Assembly: GCA_015484555.1 (NCBI GenBank)
Contig: WFMZ01000011.1
Span: 1-45,674, forward strand
Length of the DNA stretch: 45,674 bases
Source: Hydrogenovibrio sp.
GTDB lineage: Bacteria; Pseudomonadota; Gammaproteobacteria; Thiomicrospirales; Thiomicrospiraceae
Reading direction: 5' to 3'
The notes below the pieces were generated by a model. That model had not been told where the DNA came from and did no database searches. It worked only from the letters and a program-made list of their open reading frames with translations. This document shows, piece by piece, positions 1 through 9,139 of this stretch. The position numbers and the translations under genes are program-made. Position 1 is the stretch's first letter, and the number at the start of each line of letters is the position of its first letter.

Positions 1-100
1 ATTAATTTTGGCATACTAACTGTTAATAGCCATATAACAACTTACTACAGGCGCCTTTTACAGGATTTAGTTAGCTTTAAAATTAATGTGAAAAAATGAT

Positions 101-2590
101 ATGAAAACAATTAACACGCAAAATATTTATACAAACTTATTTGGAGATTGCTATTTCCAAGAAATCAATTGCCAGGTATTTGATAACGTGGGAGCCAATG
201 CAACTTTTCATAAAGTATTTAAAAAAGAATTGGACATTAAAAATACGCTCTTTATTATTGTCGGTTCCGATTCAGGGCTGTTAATTCCTTACTTACAAAA
301 AAACCATGCCGATCAGGGACGGCATTATATTATTTTAGAAAAGCCTGAAATAATTTCATATATTGAAGATAACATTGATGTCGATCAAAAGTTAATTGAT
401 ATATTGCCGTTAGATGTGAATTTCAATAGTATCTCTGAAAAATTTCCTGATTATACTTCTCACTCTCGCTATAAGTTGTTACGTTCGATAGCCGTTATTG
501 ATTCAATTAACTCAGATTACCAAGCCATTTGGGAAGAAGCTCAGGATAAATTTAATATTTTTATCAATGCCGAAATTGGCTATACAACTAATAATGTTTT
601 TGTAGATAGTCAACTTAGAAACTTGTCTTTAAGCCAAACACCAGTTGATAAAATTAAAGGCGCTTTAAAGGGTTTAACTGCCATTATTATGGGTGGAGGG
701 CCTACCTTGGATGAAAATATTGGTTGGATAAAAGAAAACCAAGATAAGCTGGTAATTTTTGCTGCTGCACGTATTTCAGGTCGTCTTAAAAAAGAAGGTA
801 TTCAGCCTGATTTTTTCGTCACCGTAGATCCACATGCTGTTAGCTATGACAACAGTAAGTCAATACTACCTTACGGAGACTCGGCTATTTTAGTACACGC
901 TAACAATGCTAACTCTAAATTATTAGCCGAATGGTCTGGCGACAGAGCATACTTAGGCTTACGCTATCCTTGGGTAGATTCACAACACAACCAACCCTAT
1001 AACTTACAAGTGATTGGTCCCACCGTAACCAATACAATGGCTTCTGTAGCAGCCTATTTAGGTGCCCAGAAAATTATTTTTTCAGGTGTTGATTTTTGTA
1101 ACTCTGCAGCAGGAAAAAGCCATGAATCTAATAGTGTTGAGTCTAAGTTAGGAAAATACTTAGATCAGGCCAGTAATCGTGTCGAAACTTATTCCGGTCG
1201 TATCGCAGAAACGACACCCAGCTTTGCTCAGGCACGTAATGCGATGGAAGATCTAGTTCAATATGCTATAAAAACTTTTGAAAATAGTTTCTATACACTT
1301 AGTAAAGAATCAGCCATGGTTAACCAAGTGATTCATCAAACTACCGATAAGATAGAATTACCTGAAAATAATAAATTTGAAGCTCTTTCAAAGATTAAAT
1401 TAACTTTAAAATTTAACCTAAAGCAATATGTTATTTTCTTGAAAGAGGCCAAATCCTATTGCCTAGAAATGCGAGATTTATGTAAGGAAATAGCTGGAAA
1501 TTCTCGCAAAGGGATCAAAATCGCTAAGCTATTATTTAAAGACTTAGATAATACAAACGAACTGACTCAACAACTACTTCAACTTCAACAAAAAACCAAT
1601 AATTTATTAGGGGATCATGCTGAGTTTATGTTTAATTACTCCATGAAAGCTTACAAAGATTTCATGGACCCTAGTATAGGGGAAGATAATATGACTAGAG
1701 ATGATATAAAAAACTCTTTTATTTATTATTTCAAGGGGTTAATTAACTCTTCTGTTCCGCTACGAAAATCTATAGAACAGTCGGTCGCTCGTTTAAATCA
1801 TCGTATAAATGAAACCAAGGGTGTTAAACCTTTAGGTAAGCTAATTGAAAAATGGCAAGAATATGAAGAGCAAGGACGACCTCTAGTGTGGCTTAAAATG
1901 CACAATCTCACTTTACAAGATTTACCTGTAGAGCACCAAGTTCCGGTCAAGAAACTAATTGACTTCTTCGAGAAGGAGCTCTCAGAAACCGATACCAAAC
2001 TGAGTAAACAATTGAAATCTCGTGGGGAAAGTACGGCAAACCACTTTGCCCGTATTCAACGCTATTTCACTGAAAATAGAACGGGGGATTTAGAAATATT
2101 AATTAATTATATTGCTGACAATGCTACTGAAGGCGATCAGTCAAAAGACCTGTGTCATATTGGTTCAGGTTATTTGTACGAATTAAAAGATATGCCTAAT
2201 GAGGCTCTAGATCACTATGTACAAATTAAAGATCAACACCTTTTAATGGAGGGCTTAAAGCGCGTTACAAATATAACATTGAACCAGAAAGATTACGCCA
2301 GTACATTAAATACACTGGAAGTTTTAATCAATTATTCCGATGAATACTATATTGCCTACGCTGATATTTCCGCTGCTACTGGTGATAGCATAGGTGCTGC
2401 TGAAATTTATCAACACTATCTAAAAACACATGAAGAAGATGTGACTACTTGGATTAAATTAGCAAAGATACAAATTCATAATGGCGCTACTACTGAAGCC
2501 ATTCAAGCTATCAACAAAATTAAAGAGTTAGAACCTGAAAACCAGATTACCAATGAACTGTTAAACCTAGCATCAAAGCCTAAACATTAA
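101..2590 (+). CDS. maf: Maf-family (DUF115) flagellin glycosyltransferase
   Basis: This 829-residue protein matches the motility-associated factor family, which transfers nonulosonic acids (pseudaminic or legionaminic acid) onto flagellin in the cytoplasm. The recognisable core is the MptE-like/DUF115 region around residues 190-260, with a glycine-rich stretch (IIMGGGPTLDENI) and the motif FVTVDPHAVSYDN. Residues of roughly 660-825 look like tetratricopeptide-type helical repeats, a common C-terminal extension in Maf proteins. The gene faces and converges on the leg/ptm sugar operon, which would make its donor substrate. The upstream 100 bases hold no clear promoter or strong ribosome site, so it may be read from a gene left of the window, plausibly flagellin. 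The family call is firm; the sugar specificity is inferred from context. Confidence 0.85.
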   Translation: MKTINTQNIYTNLFGDCYFQEINCQVFDNVGANATFHKVFKKELDIKNTLFIIVGSDSGLLIPYLQKNHADQGRHYIILEKPEIISYIEDNIDVDQKLIDILPLDVNFNSISEKFPDYTSHSRYKLLRSIAVIDSINSDYQAIWEEAQDKFNIFINAEIGYTTNNVFVDSQLRNLSLSQTPVDKIKGALKGLTAIIMGGGPTLDENIGWIKENQDKLVIFAAARISGRLKKEGIQPDFFVTVDPHAVSYDNSKSILPYGDSAILVHANNANSKLLAEWSGDRAYLGLRYPWVDSQHNQPYNLQVIGPTVTNTMASVAAYLGAQKIIFSGVDFCNSAAGKSHESNSVESKLGKYLDQASNRVETYSGRIAETTPSFAQARNAMEDLVQYAIKTFENSFYTLSKESAMVNQVIHQTTDKIELPENNKFEALSKIKLTLKFNLKQYVIFLKEAKSYCLEMRDLCKEIAGNSRKGIKIAKLLFKDLDNTNELTQQLLQLQQKTNNLLGDHAEFMFNYSMKAYKDFMDPSIGEDNMTRDDIKNSFIYYFKGLINSSVPLRKSIEQSVARLNHRINETKGVKPLGKLIEKWQEYEEQGRPLVWLKMHNLTLQDLPVEHQVPVKKLIDFFEKELSETDTKLSKQLKSRGESTANHFARIQRYFTENRTGDLEILINYIADNATEGDQSKDLCHIGSGYLYELKDMPNEALDHYVQIKDQHLLMEGLKRVTNITLNQKDYASTLNTLEVLINYSDEYYIAYADISAATGDSIGAAEIYQHYLKTHEEDVTTWIKLAKIQIHNGATTEAIQAINKIKELEPENQITNELLNLASKPKH

Positions 2591-2616
2591 TCCGTTTAGT
2601 TCTAAGTATTAGAATC

Positions 2617-2644
2617 AAAAACAGCTCTTGTTAGAGCTGTTTTT
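2617..2644. terminator. Bidirectional intrinsic terminator between maf and ptmE
   Basis: A perfect 12-bp inverted repeat, AAAAACAGCTCT and its complement around a TGTT loop, gives a hairpin with A/T tracts on both sides. It lies between two convergent genes and can end transcription from either side. Confidence 0.9.
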
Positions 2645-2668
2645 ATTTGGAATAATATCTAAAGTTAA

Positions 2669-3739
2669 CTAGTTTAAATTATCTTTAAAATACACTTCAT
2701 AGTCTGCCTGAGCTTGTTCATAGTCAGGGATATGCCCTATATCCATCCAATATTCTGTTAACGGAAAACCACCCGTTCTTTTGCCTTCTTGTAATAAGCC
2801 ATCCACTAAGGTTGGCATATCATAAAACTCATTGTCTGGAATTTTTTGCAAAATATCCGCATCTAAACAATAGATACCTGCATTCACAAAATAACGATAA
2901 GTGGGCTTTTCCACAATTTGACTAATTTGAGAACCATCCATTTCAATTACGCCATAAGGAACCTGTTGAGAATACTCTCGAACGCATGTGGTAATACAGT
3001 TTTTATGCTCTGTGTGAAAGTCAATCAAAGCGGTGAAATCAACCTTGGTTAATAAATCACCGTTCATCACAATCATAGGACCATTGTTTAAAGCTCCGCT
3101 TGGCAGTAAGCTTAAAGCGCCTGCGGTTCCCATTGGCTGACCTTCTTCAATGTAGGTGATATTAACCCCCCACTGGCTACCATCACCAAAGTGATTTCGA
3201 ATGGTTTCACCCAAGTAGTTAATGCAGAAATAAAATTCGGTGAAGCCTTGTTCAGAAATATGCTTCACAATGGTTTCTAAAATAGGTTGATTACCAACGG
3301 GTAACATGGGTTTAGGTAAGGTTTCTGTTAAAGGACGTAATCTCATCCCTAAACCACCTAACATCAATACTACAGGGTTCTTTCGGCGTAGCGTATGCTC
3401 TGTTTGAACATAATAAAGCCCTATCACTTTATGGTCACTGTTAATGATTGGTAAGTGACGTAATGACTTGCGTTTAATATGCTGCTTCCAAACCATTTCG
3501 GTTTCGTGTTCAAGTCCTACCGTTGGCTCGGTATTGGCAACATTAATTATCAAACTATCTAGGCTCGCACCTTTCAATAACCCACGTCGAATATCGCCAT
3601 CGGTTACGGTTCCCACTAGCTTTTGCTCAGGGGAAATAACCAACACAATTTGCATCGCTTGTTGATCTAAAACCGTAAGGGCATCTCGAATCGTTGCTTG
3701 TTCAGAGATGGCGATGGTTTGCCAGTCAAATAAATTCAT
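2669..3739 (-). CDS. ptmE: CBS-domain sugar-1-phosphate nucleotidyltransferase (PtmE-like)
   Basis: The N-terminal ~115 residues form a tandem CBS region (for example LVGTVTDGDIRRGLL). The C-terminal ~235 residues form a nucleotidyltransferase with the motif LGGLGMRLRPLTETLPKPML. This architecture matches Campylobacter PtmE, the guanylyltransferase that makes the GDP-amino-sugar precursor used for legionaminic acid. It is the last gene of the leg operon, 6 bases after legF, and has a good ribosome site (AGGTTGAT directly before ATG). The activated base (GDP) is inferred from the family and the neighbouring leg genes. Other CBS-nucleotidyltransferases act in LPS heptose or mannose pathways. 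Confidence 0.8.
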   Translation of the reverse strand: MNLFDWQTIAISEQATIRDALTVLDQQAMQIVLVISPEQKLVGTVTDGDIRRGLLKGASLDSLIINVANTEPTVGLEHETEMVWKQHIKRKSLRHLPIINSDHKVIGLYYVQTEHTLRRKNPVVLMLGGLGMRLRPLTETLPKPMLPVGNQPILETIVKHISEQGFTEFYFCINYLGETIRNHFGDGSQWGVNITYIEEGQPMGTAGALSLLPSGALNNGPMIVMNGDLLTKVDFTALIDFHTEHKNCITTCVREYSQQVPYGVIEMDGSQISQIVEKPTYRYFVNAGIYCLDADILQKIPDNEFYDMPTLVDGLLQEGKRTGGFPLTEYWMDIGHIPDYEQAQADYEVYFKDNLN

Positions 3740-3745
3740 ATCAAC

Positions 3746-4471
3746 CTACCTTAGTTGCTTTTGGCGCATTTTTAATAGCGCTTCAACTTGAAATACATCT
3801 GCCAAGTCATCAATATCTACCCCTGAAATAGAATCCATTACAAATAATTCAGATCCACCTTCCGCCGTAAACGCGCCCTGCTTTCGTAAGTAGTCTGGTG
3901 TCACAATATAAATGGCACCGTTAATCACATAATAATCATCATTGTAATCTTGTCTACGCGACACATACTGTGAAGGTTGCGCCAAATACTGCCAACCCGA
4001 TTCTGACCGCTGAACGCACTTATAAGGATGTTCTTTCATAGGTTGAACACTTAGCAATGACTGTTTATCACTGCTTAAAAATTGTTCAATTGCACCATCA
4101 ATATCCTTAACACTTCGCAAAGGTGAAGTTGGCTGTAACAGCACAATTGCATCGGGCAATCTTCCCTGCTCTTCTAGCCAATCTAACACATGCAATACTG
4201 CTTCGGCAGTGCTGGTTTGGTCTGCTGCTAACTCCGTAGGGCGAATATAGTCTACCGCGACACCACAAGACTCTGCAAAATCATTAATGGCTTGGTCTTC
4301 ACTGCTCATCATTAACTGCGTAATATGCTGGCTTTTTTGGGCTTCATCTAATGTATATTGCAATAAAGGTTTGTCTAAAACTGGGTATAAGTTTTTACCA
4401 ATTAAGCCTTTAGAACCGCCTCTTGCAGGTACTAGAGCTAAAATATTTTGGGTGGGTAACTTAGTGCTCAT
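3746..4471 (-). CDS. legF: CMP-nonulosonate (legionaminate) cytidylyltransferase
   Basis: The protein belongs to the CMP-NeuAc synthetase family that activates sialic-acid-like sugars with CTP. The N-terminal nucleotide-binding motif LVPARGGSKGLIGKN and the later LLQPTSPLR are clear. I place the start at the internal ATG at 4471 (MSTKLPTQN), which has an AGGAT ribosome site; the frame stays open for 11 more codons upstream. It overlaps the end of the preceding gene by 11 bases, suggesting translational coupling. Specificity for legionaminic over pseudaminic or neuraminic acid is inferred from LegB, LegG and PtmE in the same operon. Confidence 0.85.
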   Translation of the reverse strand: MSTKLPTQNILALVPARGGSKGLIGKNLYPVLDKPLLQYTLDEAQKSQHITQLMMSSEDQAINDFAESCGVAVDYIRPTELAADQTSTAEAVLHVLDWLEEQGRLPDAIVLLQPTSPLRSVKDIDGAIEQFLSSDKQSLLSVQPMKEHPYKCVQRSESGWQYLAQPSQYVSRRQDYNDDYYVINGAIYIVTPDYLRKQGAFTAEGGSELFVMDSISGVDIDDLADVFQVEALLKMRQKQLR

Positions 4472-5585
4472 GCCTATCCTTTTTCTGTTGCAACATGGTT
4501 TCAATCATAATATGAACGGCCAAACTCGGGTCCGGCAAATGTTGCTTGGCATTGTGCCAAAGTCTTTGTTTAACCGGTTCTAGCAACCCTTGTTCCAAAA
4601 TAGGAATAAGCGCTTCTTCTTTATCGACCAAAAGTAATAAATCTTCAGAGACTAATGGTATTTCTTTCAATTGGCTATAATCTTGCCACCACTGAATAAG
4701 CTCAGGCTCAAACCATAAATAGACGCTGGTGTTGAAAGGTTTTTCGGCCATTTCATTTAAATAAAGCGCATCAAACCCACAGGTTGAAAAGGCACTTAGC
4801 ACCAAATCACAAACCACTAGGCTATGTTTAATGTCTTTCTGCTTATCAAACGTGGCTTTCTCACCAAAGGCTTGCTGAAACAATGCCATGGTTTTATTTT
4901 TTAAGGTTTCGGATTCTTTTGGGTGCGGGCGGTAAATTAATTGGAAGTTTTTATCCCATTTTTGTAGTTGGCGAACCAAACCTTCAATGGTTTTAAAGTA
5001 ACCCGGCACTTCTAAAATAGGTTGACCATAAAACCCTAGCACAATATGCTCAGAGTCAAAAATCGCCAGGGGTGGGTAGCTGGCTTCACGCTGTTTTAAA
5101 GCATTAAAATGATGGTAATCAATATGCTTAATAGAGCCGATAGGAATTGTATTAATTTGAGGGTAACGCTTGCTGGTAATACGTTTTGCTTCATCATCTA
5201 AGACAAAAGCGGTGTTTGGAATAGCTTGACAGGCCTGGTTTATATCGCCCCAAAAGCTTTGAAGCGCAAAACTATATACGCCCTGCTGCTCTGCCCATAA
5301 AAGCGTAGTTTCATCAATACCTGTGTCAGGGCCCGAAATACCGGTTAACACTAGATCGGGTTTAAAGTCATTAAATTGCTGTTGCAGAAAAGTGGAGGAT
5401 TCCAGTTCAGCATTCGAAACTTCAACCCAGTCTAGTTGGCCTTTAAAGTTCACTAAAATAGAGGTTGCAGGTGCCTGGCATACAATTCGGCAACAAAAGT
5501 CTTTGTGTGAAATTAAGTCTGGCAATAATTTTTCAAAAGAGAGCGCAGTAGCAGGATCTCTAGCGGTAATAAGTAGGTTCAACAA
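4461..5585 (-). CDS. Unrecognised glycosyltransferase-like protein in the nonulosonate operon
   Basis: The 374-residue product is not one I can name. It has no signal peptide or membrane segment. The pattern suggests a GT-B fold: an N-terminal Rossmann-like half (MLNLLITARDP; later DLVLTGISGPDTG) and a C-terminal half with the motif YRPHP at residues 218-222, as in sialyl- and glycerophospho-transferases, then a serine-rich loop (LSAFSTCGFDALYLNE). It lies between legG and legF, so a role in handling or transferring the nonulosonic sugar is plausible. A 147-base gap precedes it, unlike the overlapping junctions elsewhere in the operon. A copy of the dispersed CCACCCCTGGCG motif lies inside it and encodes residues 171-178. 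Confidence 0.6.
   Translation of the reverse strand: MLNLLITARDPATALSFEKLLPDLISHKDFCCRIVCQAPATSILVNFKGQLDWVEVSNAELESSTFLQQQFNDFKPDLVLTGISGPDTGIDETTLLWAEQQGVYSFALQSFWGDINQACQAIPNTAFVLDDEAKRITSKRYPQINTIPIGSIKHIDYHHFNALKQREASYPPLAIFDSEHIVLGFYGQPILEVPGYFKTIEGLVRQLQKWDKNFQLIYRPHPKESETLKNKTMALFQQAFGEKATFDKQKDIKHSLVVCDLVLSAFSTCGFDALYLNEMAEKPFNTSVYLWFEPELIQWWQDYSQLKEIPLVSEDLLLLVDKEEALIPILEQGLLEPVKQRLWHNAKQHLPDPSLAVHIMIETMLQQKKDRHEH
5056..5077 (-). repeat. Dispersed CCACCCCTGGCG element, copy 1 (inside coding sequence)
   Basis: The 12-bp core lies at 5064-5075 on the minus strand, followed by ATTTTTGACTC. It lies in the sense orientation of the glycosyltransferase-like gene and is read as PPLAIFDS. 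Confidence 0.85.
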
Positions 5586-5614
5586 TTTCTATTTCCACTA
5601 AGGGTTAATCGGTT

Positions 5615-5635
5615 GAACTATCTCAAGTAGTTCAG
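5615..5635. other. Small inverted repeat before the glycosyltransferase-like gene
   Basis: A perfect 7-bp inverted repeat (TGAACTA / TAGTTCA, 7-base loop) lies in the 147-base gap between legG and the next gene, 30 bases before that gene's start. There is no T tract on the transcribed strand, so it is not an obvious terminator. It could be an operator or an mRNA hairpin. Confidence 0.4.
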
Positions 5636-5732
5636 AGCGATGCTGCCCTGCTAGCTTATATAAAAATACGAATTTTTGCCACTCTAACGCTGATATTTTG
5701 CTACTTTATGACAGAGCCATGAGAAAACTTAA

Positions 5733-6941
5733 TCATTTATCACACTCAGGCAAATCATAAAAAGGTTTATTTAGATTAGTGGCTATTGAGCGTTGGCTTA
5801 AAAACTGTTCTAAATGCTGCGTCATTGCTTGAGCAACCTGCCCTTTTCCATACAAACTTTCAGTTGTTGCTAGCTTATTTTGGAAAGTTTCTGACAAGGC
5901 CTTTTCCAATACTTCTTCAATTTCAATTTGAGTTTCACCGCAATGAATAATCGATTCTGCACTCAAGCGCCCTTTTTGGCGCTCACCCATATTCACGGTC
6001 GCCACTTGCATGGCAGGTGCTTCAATAATGCCACTAGATGAGTTGCCTAAAACGACTTTAGCCAACTTCATTAAACTTAGGTAACGTTGTGACCCTAAAG
6101 ACTGCACAAAGTATGCATTTATATCGGTTTGTTGTATCCAATTTTGAATTTCTTGATTTAATGCTTGTCCACTGGCATCGGCATTGGCTCCCGTCCAAAT
6201 TAAGGTAATAGGCTGTTTTTTAGCCGTTTCTTCTAGGGCTTTAAATACTTTTTTTAATACTAATTTACCCATCATTGAACCCCAAGAAACAGGATGATAG
6301 GTCATGAGGATAATATTATCTTTTAATTTAAACCCTAAGTTTTCTTCCAGCTCTGTTGCCGTTAAATAATCAATATTTTCAATAACATCTAACCCTGGTG
6401 AACCAACGGTATGAACTTGGCTAGGTTGTTCACCCATTTGAATAACACGCTTTCGATAGGCTTCCGCCGCAACAAAATGTAGATTGGCAAGCTTCGTAAC
6501 GGCATGACGAATGGCTTCATCCATTGCCCCTTCTGTCACTTCACCGCCATGGATATGGGCGATTGGAATATGGTTTAACAGTGCGGCAGAACAAATGCCT
6601 AACAACTCATAACGGTCACCCAATACCACTAATATATCGGGTTTATGCTGATCAAATTGTTTTGAAAAAGCTCGCATCGCTTGACTGGTTGCCAAAGCAA
6701 TAGAAATATCAGAGTTTGTATCCTCTGTTTCAAAAATAGGCACTTCTGCAAAGATAGGCACCCGTGCTTTTATTTCATTAACCGTATTGCCTTGAGACGA
6801 TAATAAATGGGCGCCAGTGACGTACAGCTGACATTCTAAAAGTGGAGAAGCATTTAACTGTTCAATTAAATTGGCCAACAAACCAAATTCTGCACGGGTG
6901 GCAGTCACCACCGCTACTTGATATTTTTGGGTCTGACTCAT
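5733..6941 (-). CDS. legG: UDP/GDP-sugar 2-epimerase, hydrolysing (LegG/NeuC)
   Basis: The 402-residue protein has the hallmarks of the NeuC/LegG hydrolysing epimerases, which release the NDP and yield the free 2-epimer that the next enzyme condenses with phosphoenolpyruvate. Visible motifs are VVTATRAEFGLL at the N-terminus, VLGDRYELL, HIHGGEVTEGAMDE, TYHPVSWG and GNSSSGIIEAPAM. It starts with an ATGA overlap on the end of legI, as expected for coupled pathway genes. In Leg pathways the substrate is GDP-linked 2,4-diacetamido-2,4,6-trideoxyglucose. That assignment rests on the neighbours legB, legC, legH and ptmE. Confidence 0.88.
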   Translation of the reverse strand: MSQTQKYQVAVVTATRAEFGLLANLIEQLNASPLLECQLYVTGAHLLSSQGNTVNEIKARVPIFAEVPIFETEDTNSDISIALATSQAMRAFSKQFDQHKPDILVVLGDRYELLGICSAALLNHIPIAHIHGGEVTEGAMDEAIRHAVTKLANLHFVAAEAYRKRVIQMGEQPSQVHTVGSPGLDVIENIDYLTATELEENLGFKLKDNIILMTYHPVSWGSMMGKLVLKKVFKALEETAKKQPITLIWTGANADASGQALNQEIQNWIQQTDINAYFVQSLGSQRYLSLMKLAKVVLGNSSSGIIEAPAMQVATVNMGERQKGRLSAESIIHCGETQIEIEEVLEKALSETFQNKLATTESLYGKGQVAQAMTQHLEQFLSQRSIATNLNKPFYDLPECDK

Positions 6942-7939
6942 AAAGAAATGCCTTCATCTTCAGCAAAGTTTTGAGTCGCCACACGGCCTAAAGCATCATC
7001 CCAGTCAGTCGATGGCAAGCCCGTTTCTGCTCGCTTTAAGGTCAGGTTTTGTTCACTAAAATATTCCCCTATTTGGATAGGCATCTTAGCCACAATGCGT
7101 TTACTCACTAAGCTTTTATTGCCTTTTTCAGACGCAGAGGCTGTTTTAATACCATTTCCCATCGCCATTTCTATTTGACGAATACGGGCAACCATCGCTT
7201 TCAATTCATCGGGCTCTAAGCTAGCTTTATGATCAGGACCAGGCAAGGTTTTGTCTAAGGTAAAATGTTTTTCAATAACCCTGGCACCCATCGCTACTGC
7301 CGCAATCGGTACGGCAATACCTAAAGAATGGTCCGATAAACCCACTTCAACATTAAATTGCTTTTGAATACTTAACATGGCGTTTAAATTAACATCTTCA
7401 AACGGGGTTGGATAAGCAGTATTTGCATGCAAAATAGTTAAGTTACCGGAGGATAAGCCTGCTTTTAATAAGGTATCAATCGCCAATTCAATTTCATCTA
7501 GCTCGCCCATTCCTGTTGATAAAATGGTGGTTTGATTTAACTTGGCTATTTTTCGTAAATAAGGAATAGACAACAATTCACCTGAAGGAATTTTCCAAGT
7601 CTTCATTTGTAATTGGTTCAATAGTTCAATACTGTCATCATCAAATGGCGTGGACATAAATTCAATGTCATGCTGTTGGCAATACTCCATTAAAGTTTGG
7701 TGATCTGATTTAGAGAGTTCTAATGCTTTTAAGAGTTGATATTGGCTTTGCGCTTTACCGGTGTTTTCGGTTTGATAGTCAGCCTGTTGTAAAGATTTGG
7801 AAACTAAGTTCTGTGCTTTAAAAGTTTGAAACTTAACGGCATCTGCACCTGCTTCTACTGCGGCATCAATAAGCGCTAAAGCTTGGTTAAGGTCGCCATT
7901 ATGGTTCACCCCTGCTTCAGCGATAATAAAAGTTTTCAT
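6938..7939 (-). CDS. legI: N,N'-diacetyllegionaminate synthase (NeuB family)
   Basis: This is a NeuB-family sialic-acid synthase that condenses phosphoenolpyruvate with a 6-deoxy-mannosamine-type sugar to make the nine-carbon nonulosonic acid. The N-terminal TIM barrel begins IAEAGVNHNGD and carries VKFQTFKA, STPFD and GLSDHSLG. HFTLDKTLPGPDHKASL is the metal-binding region. The C-terminal ~65 residues form the antifreeze-like SAF domain. At 333 residues it is the usual length. It follows the DUF2920 gene directly, with no gap. LegI rather than PseI is inferred from the companion genes. Confidence 0.9.
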   Translation of the reverse strand: MKTFIIAEAGVNHNGDLNQALALIDAAVEAGADAVKFQTFKAQNLVSKSLQQADYQTENTGKAQSQYQLLKALELSKSDHQTLMEYCQQHDIEFMSTPFDDDSIELLNQLQMKTWKIPSGELLSIPYLRKIAKLNQTTILSTGMGELDEIELAIDTLLKAGLSSGNLTILHANTAYPTPFEDVNLNAMLSIQKQFNVEVGLSDHSLGIAVPIAAVAMGARVIEKHFTLDKTLPGPDHKASLEPDELKAMVARIRQIEMAMGNGIKTASASEKGNKSLVSKRIVAKMPIQIGEYFSEQNLTLKRAETGLPSTDWDDALGRVATQNFAEDEGISL

Positions 7940-9124
7940 TTAAATTTCTTCAGTATAAGCTTTAACTGGAAAGCTTTTATAATCAAATACATATTGGTAG
8001 TCGTCCATTTTATAAATATGTTTTGACTTTAAACTAAAGTCATTTTTCGTATCTTTTTTATCATTTTCAATCATCTTAAGCTTAGAGTAAGCTTTATCAA
8101 ACAAGGTAAGCATTGATAAATTCATGCCATGATTTATATTTTTAACATATACGCCATCAACATCCTCTTTGCCCAATACTTCCATATGTACATTCAAACC
8201 TAGGCTAGTCATTTTTTTAGCCATATTAACCTTCTGTTCCGTTGATGCAATGTTATCGCTCTCTGCATGTACAAAATAATAATAAGTTTTAAGCCCCTTA
8301 GAAAACATTTCTTGAAGTTGTCCACTAGAAAAGTTACGAATTTCATACCGATTAGCATCAAAAGAATTTGTTAGTCCTTTTTGAAAAATCCAAGCCGAAC
8401 GAACATAAAAGCCTGTCGTAATATTGCTATGCAGTTTAAGGCTCAACTCACAAGCACCTACTTCTCGTCCAACAATGTAGGTTAAATGAGGACTTGCCCA
8501 AGATGAATTATCAAATACTGCCCTAAAAGTATTAGGGGCTATTTTAGTTGCCATATTCGCAATATAACCACCATAAGACGAGCCTATTAAAATAACATTT
8601 TCAGCTGGAATATTTGGGTTGTTTAACAGCACATGTTCTACCGCATTAATAATATCTAAGGCTTGCAAAACACCTGCATTTTGATATTCATTTTTTCCAG
8701 GTAGAAGAGTTGCAGAAATTTTAGCCTGCTGGTTAGTATCCGCTAAATATTTATTTAATATCTGCACACCTTCTGCAACGGTAGAACCCTGGAAAGGTTG
8801 TTTATGAGCTAAAAATAGCTTTTCTATTTGTGCAATATCTTCCGCTTCATAATGAATTGAACTTTCATCAGTATTACGACTAAATTTACAATGGTAATCT
8901 ACTGAAATAGCCGTCAGGCTATATTTTTCGGCTATTTTTTGACAAAAAACTTCTGCGTAGTTTCCTGATAAGTCTTTTCCAAAACCGGGGATATAGACCA
9001 CTAAACCCACTGATTTCTTAGCTGGCTCTACCATGCTGTAAGTTGTTTCTCGTTTATGATTAGCAAAACCTAACTCAAAATCAGCTGTCGTTTTATATTT
9101 TATTTCACTTTCAGTCAATGACAT
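7940..9124 (-). CDS. DUF2920-type alpha/beta hydrolase in the nonulosonate operon
   Basis: The 394-residue protein resembles the DUF2920 family found in Campylobacter flagellar-modification and surface-sugar loci, whose role is not established. It has an alpha/beta-hydrolase pattern: an early strand and oxyanion region (VVYIPGFGKDLSGN), a nucleophile elbow GSSYGG with Ser183, a late Asp/His region (HAESDN; NINHGMN), and no signal peptide. The gene sits between legH and legI with a 15-base gap on one side and no gap on the other, so it is clearly co-transcribed with them. A deacylase, acyltransferase or esterase acting on the nonulosonate is a reasonable guess. The substrate is unknown. Confidence 0.7.
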   Translation of the reverse strand: MSLTESEIKYKTTADFELGFANHKRETTYSMVEPAKKSVGLVVYIPGFGKDLSGNYAEVFCQKIAEKYSLTAISVDYHCKFSRNTDESSIHYEAEDIAQIEKLFLAHKQPFQGSTVAEGVQILNKYLADTNQQAKISATLLPGKNEYQNAGVLQALDIINAVEHVLLNNPNIPAENVILIGSSYGGYIANMATKIAPNTFRAVFDNSSWASPHLTYIVGREVGACELSLKLHSNITTGFYVRSAWIFQKGLTNSFDANRYEIRNFSSGQLQEMFSKGLKTYYYFVHAESDNIASTEQKVNMAKKMTSLGLNVHMEVLGKEDVDGVYVKNINHGMNLSMLTLFDKAYSKLKMIENDKKDTKNDFSLKSKHIYKMDDYQYVFDYKSFPVKAYTEEI

Positions 9125-9139
9125 AATTTTACCTTTAAA

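Noticed and set aside
8-24. TTGGCATACTAACTGTT before maf as a sigma-54 promoter
   Set aside because: The -12 box has GT instead of GC, the -24 box is imperfect, and upstream context is cut off. Too weak to annotate.
1798-1998. Small open frames antisense to maf, leg and flagellar genes
   Set aside because: They lie fully inside strong genes, show no protein-like pattern or ribosome sites, and follow from the reverse complement of real codons.
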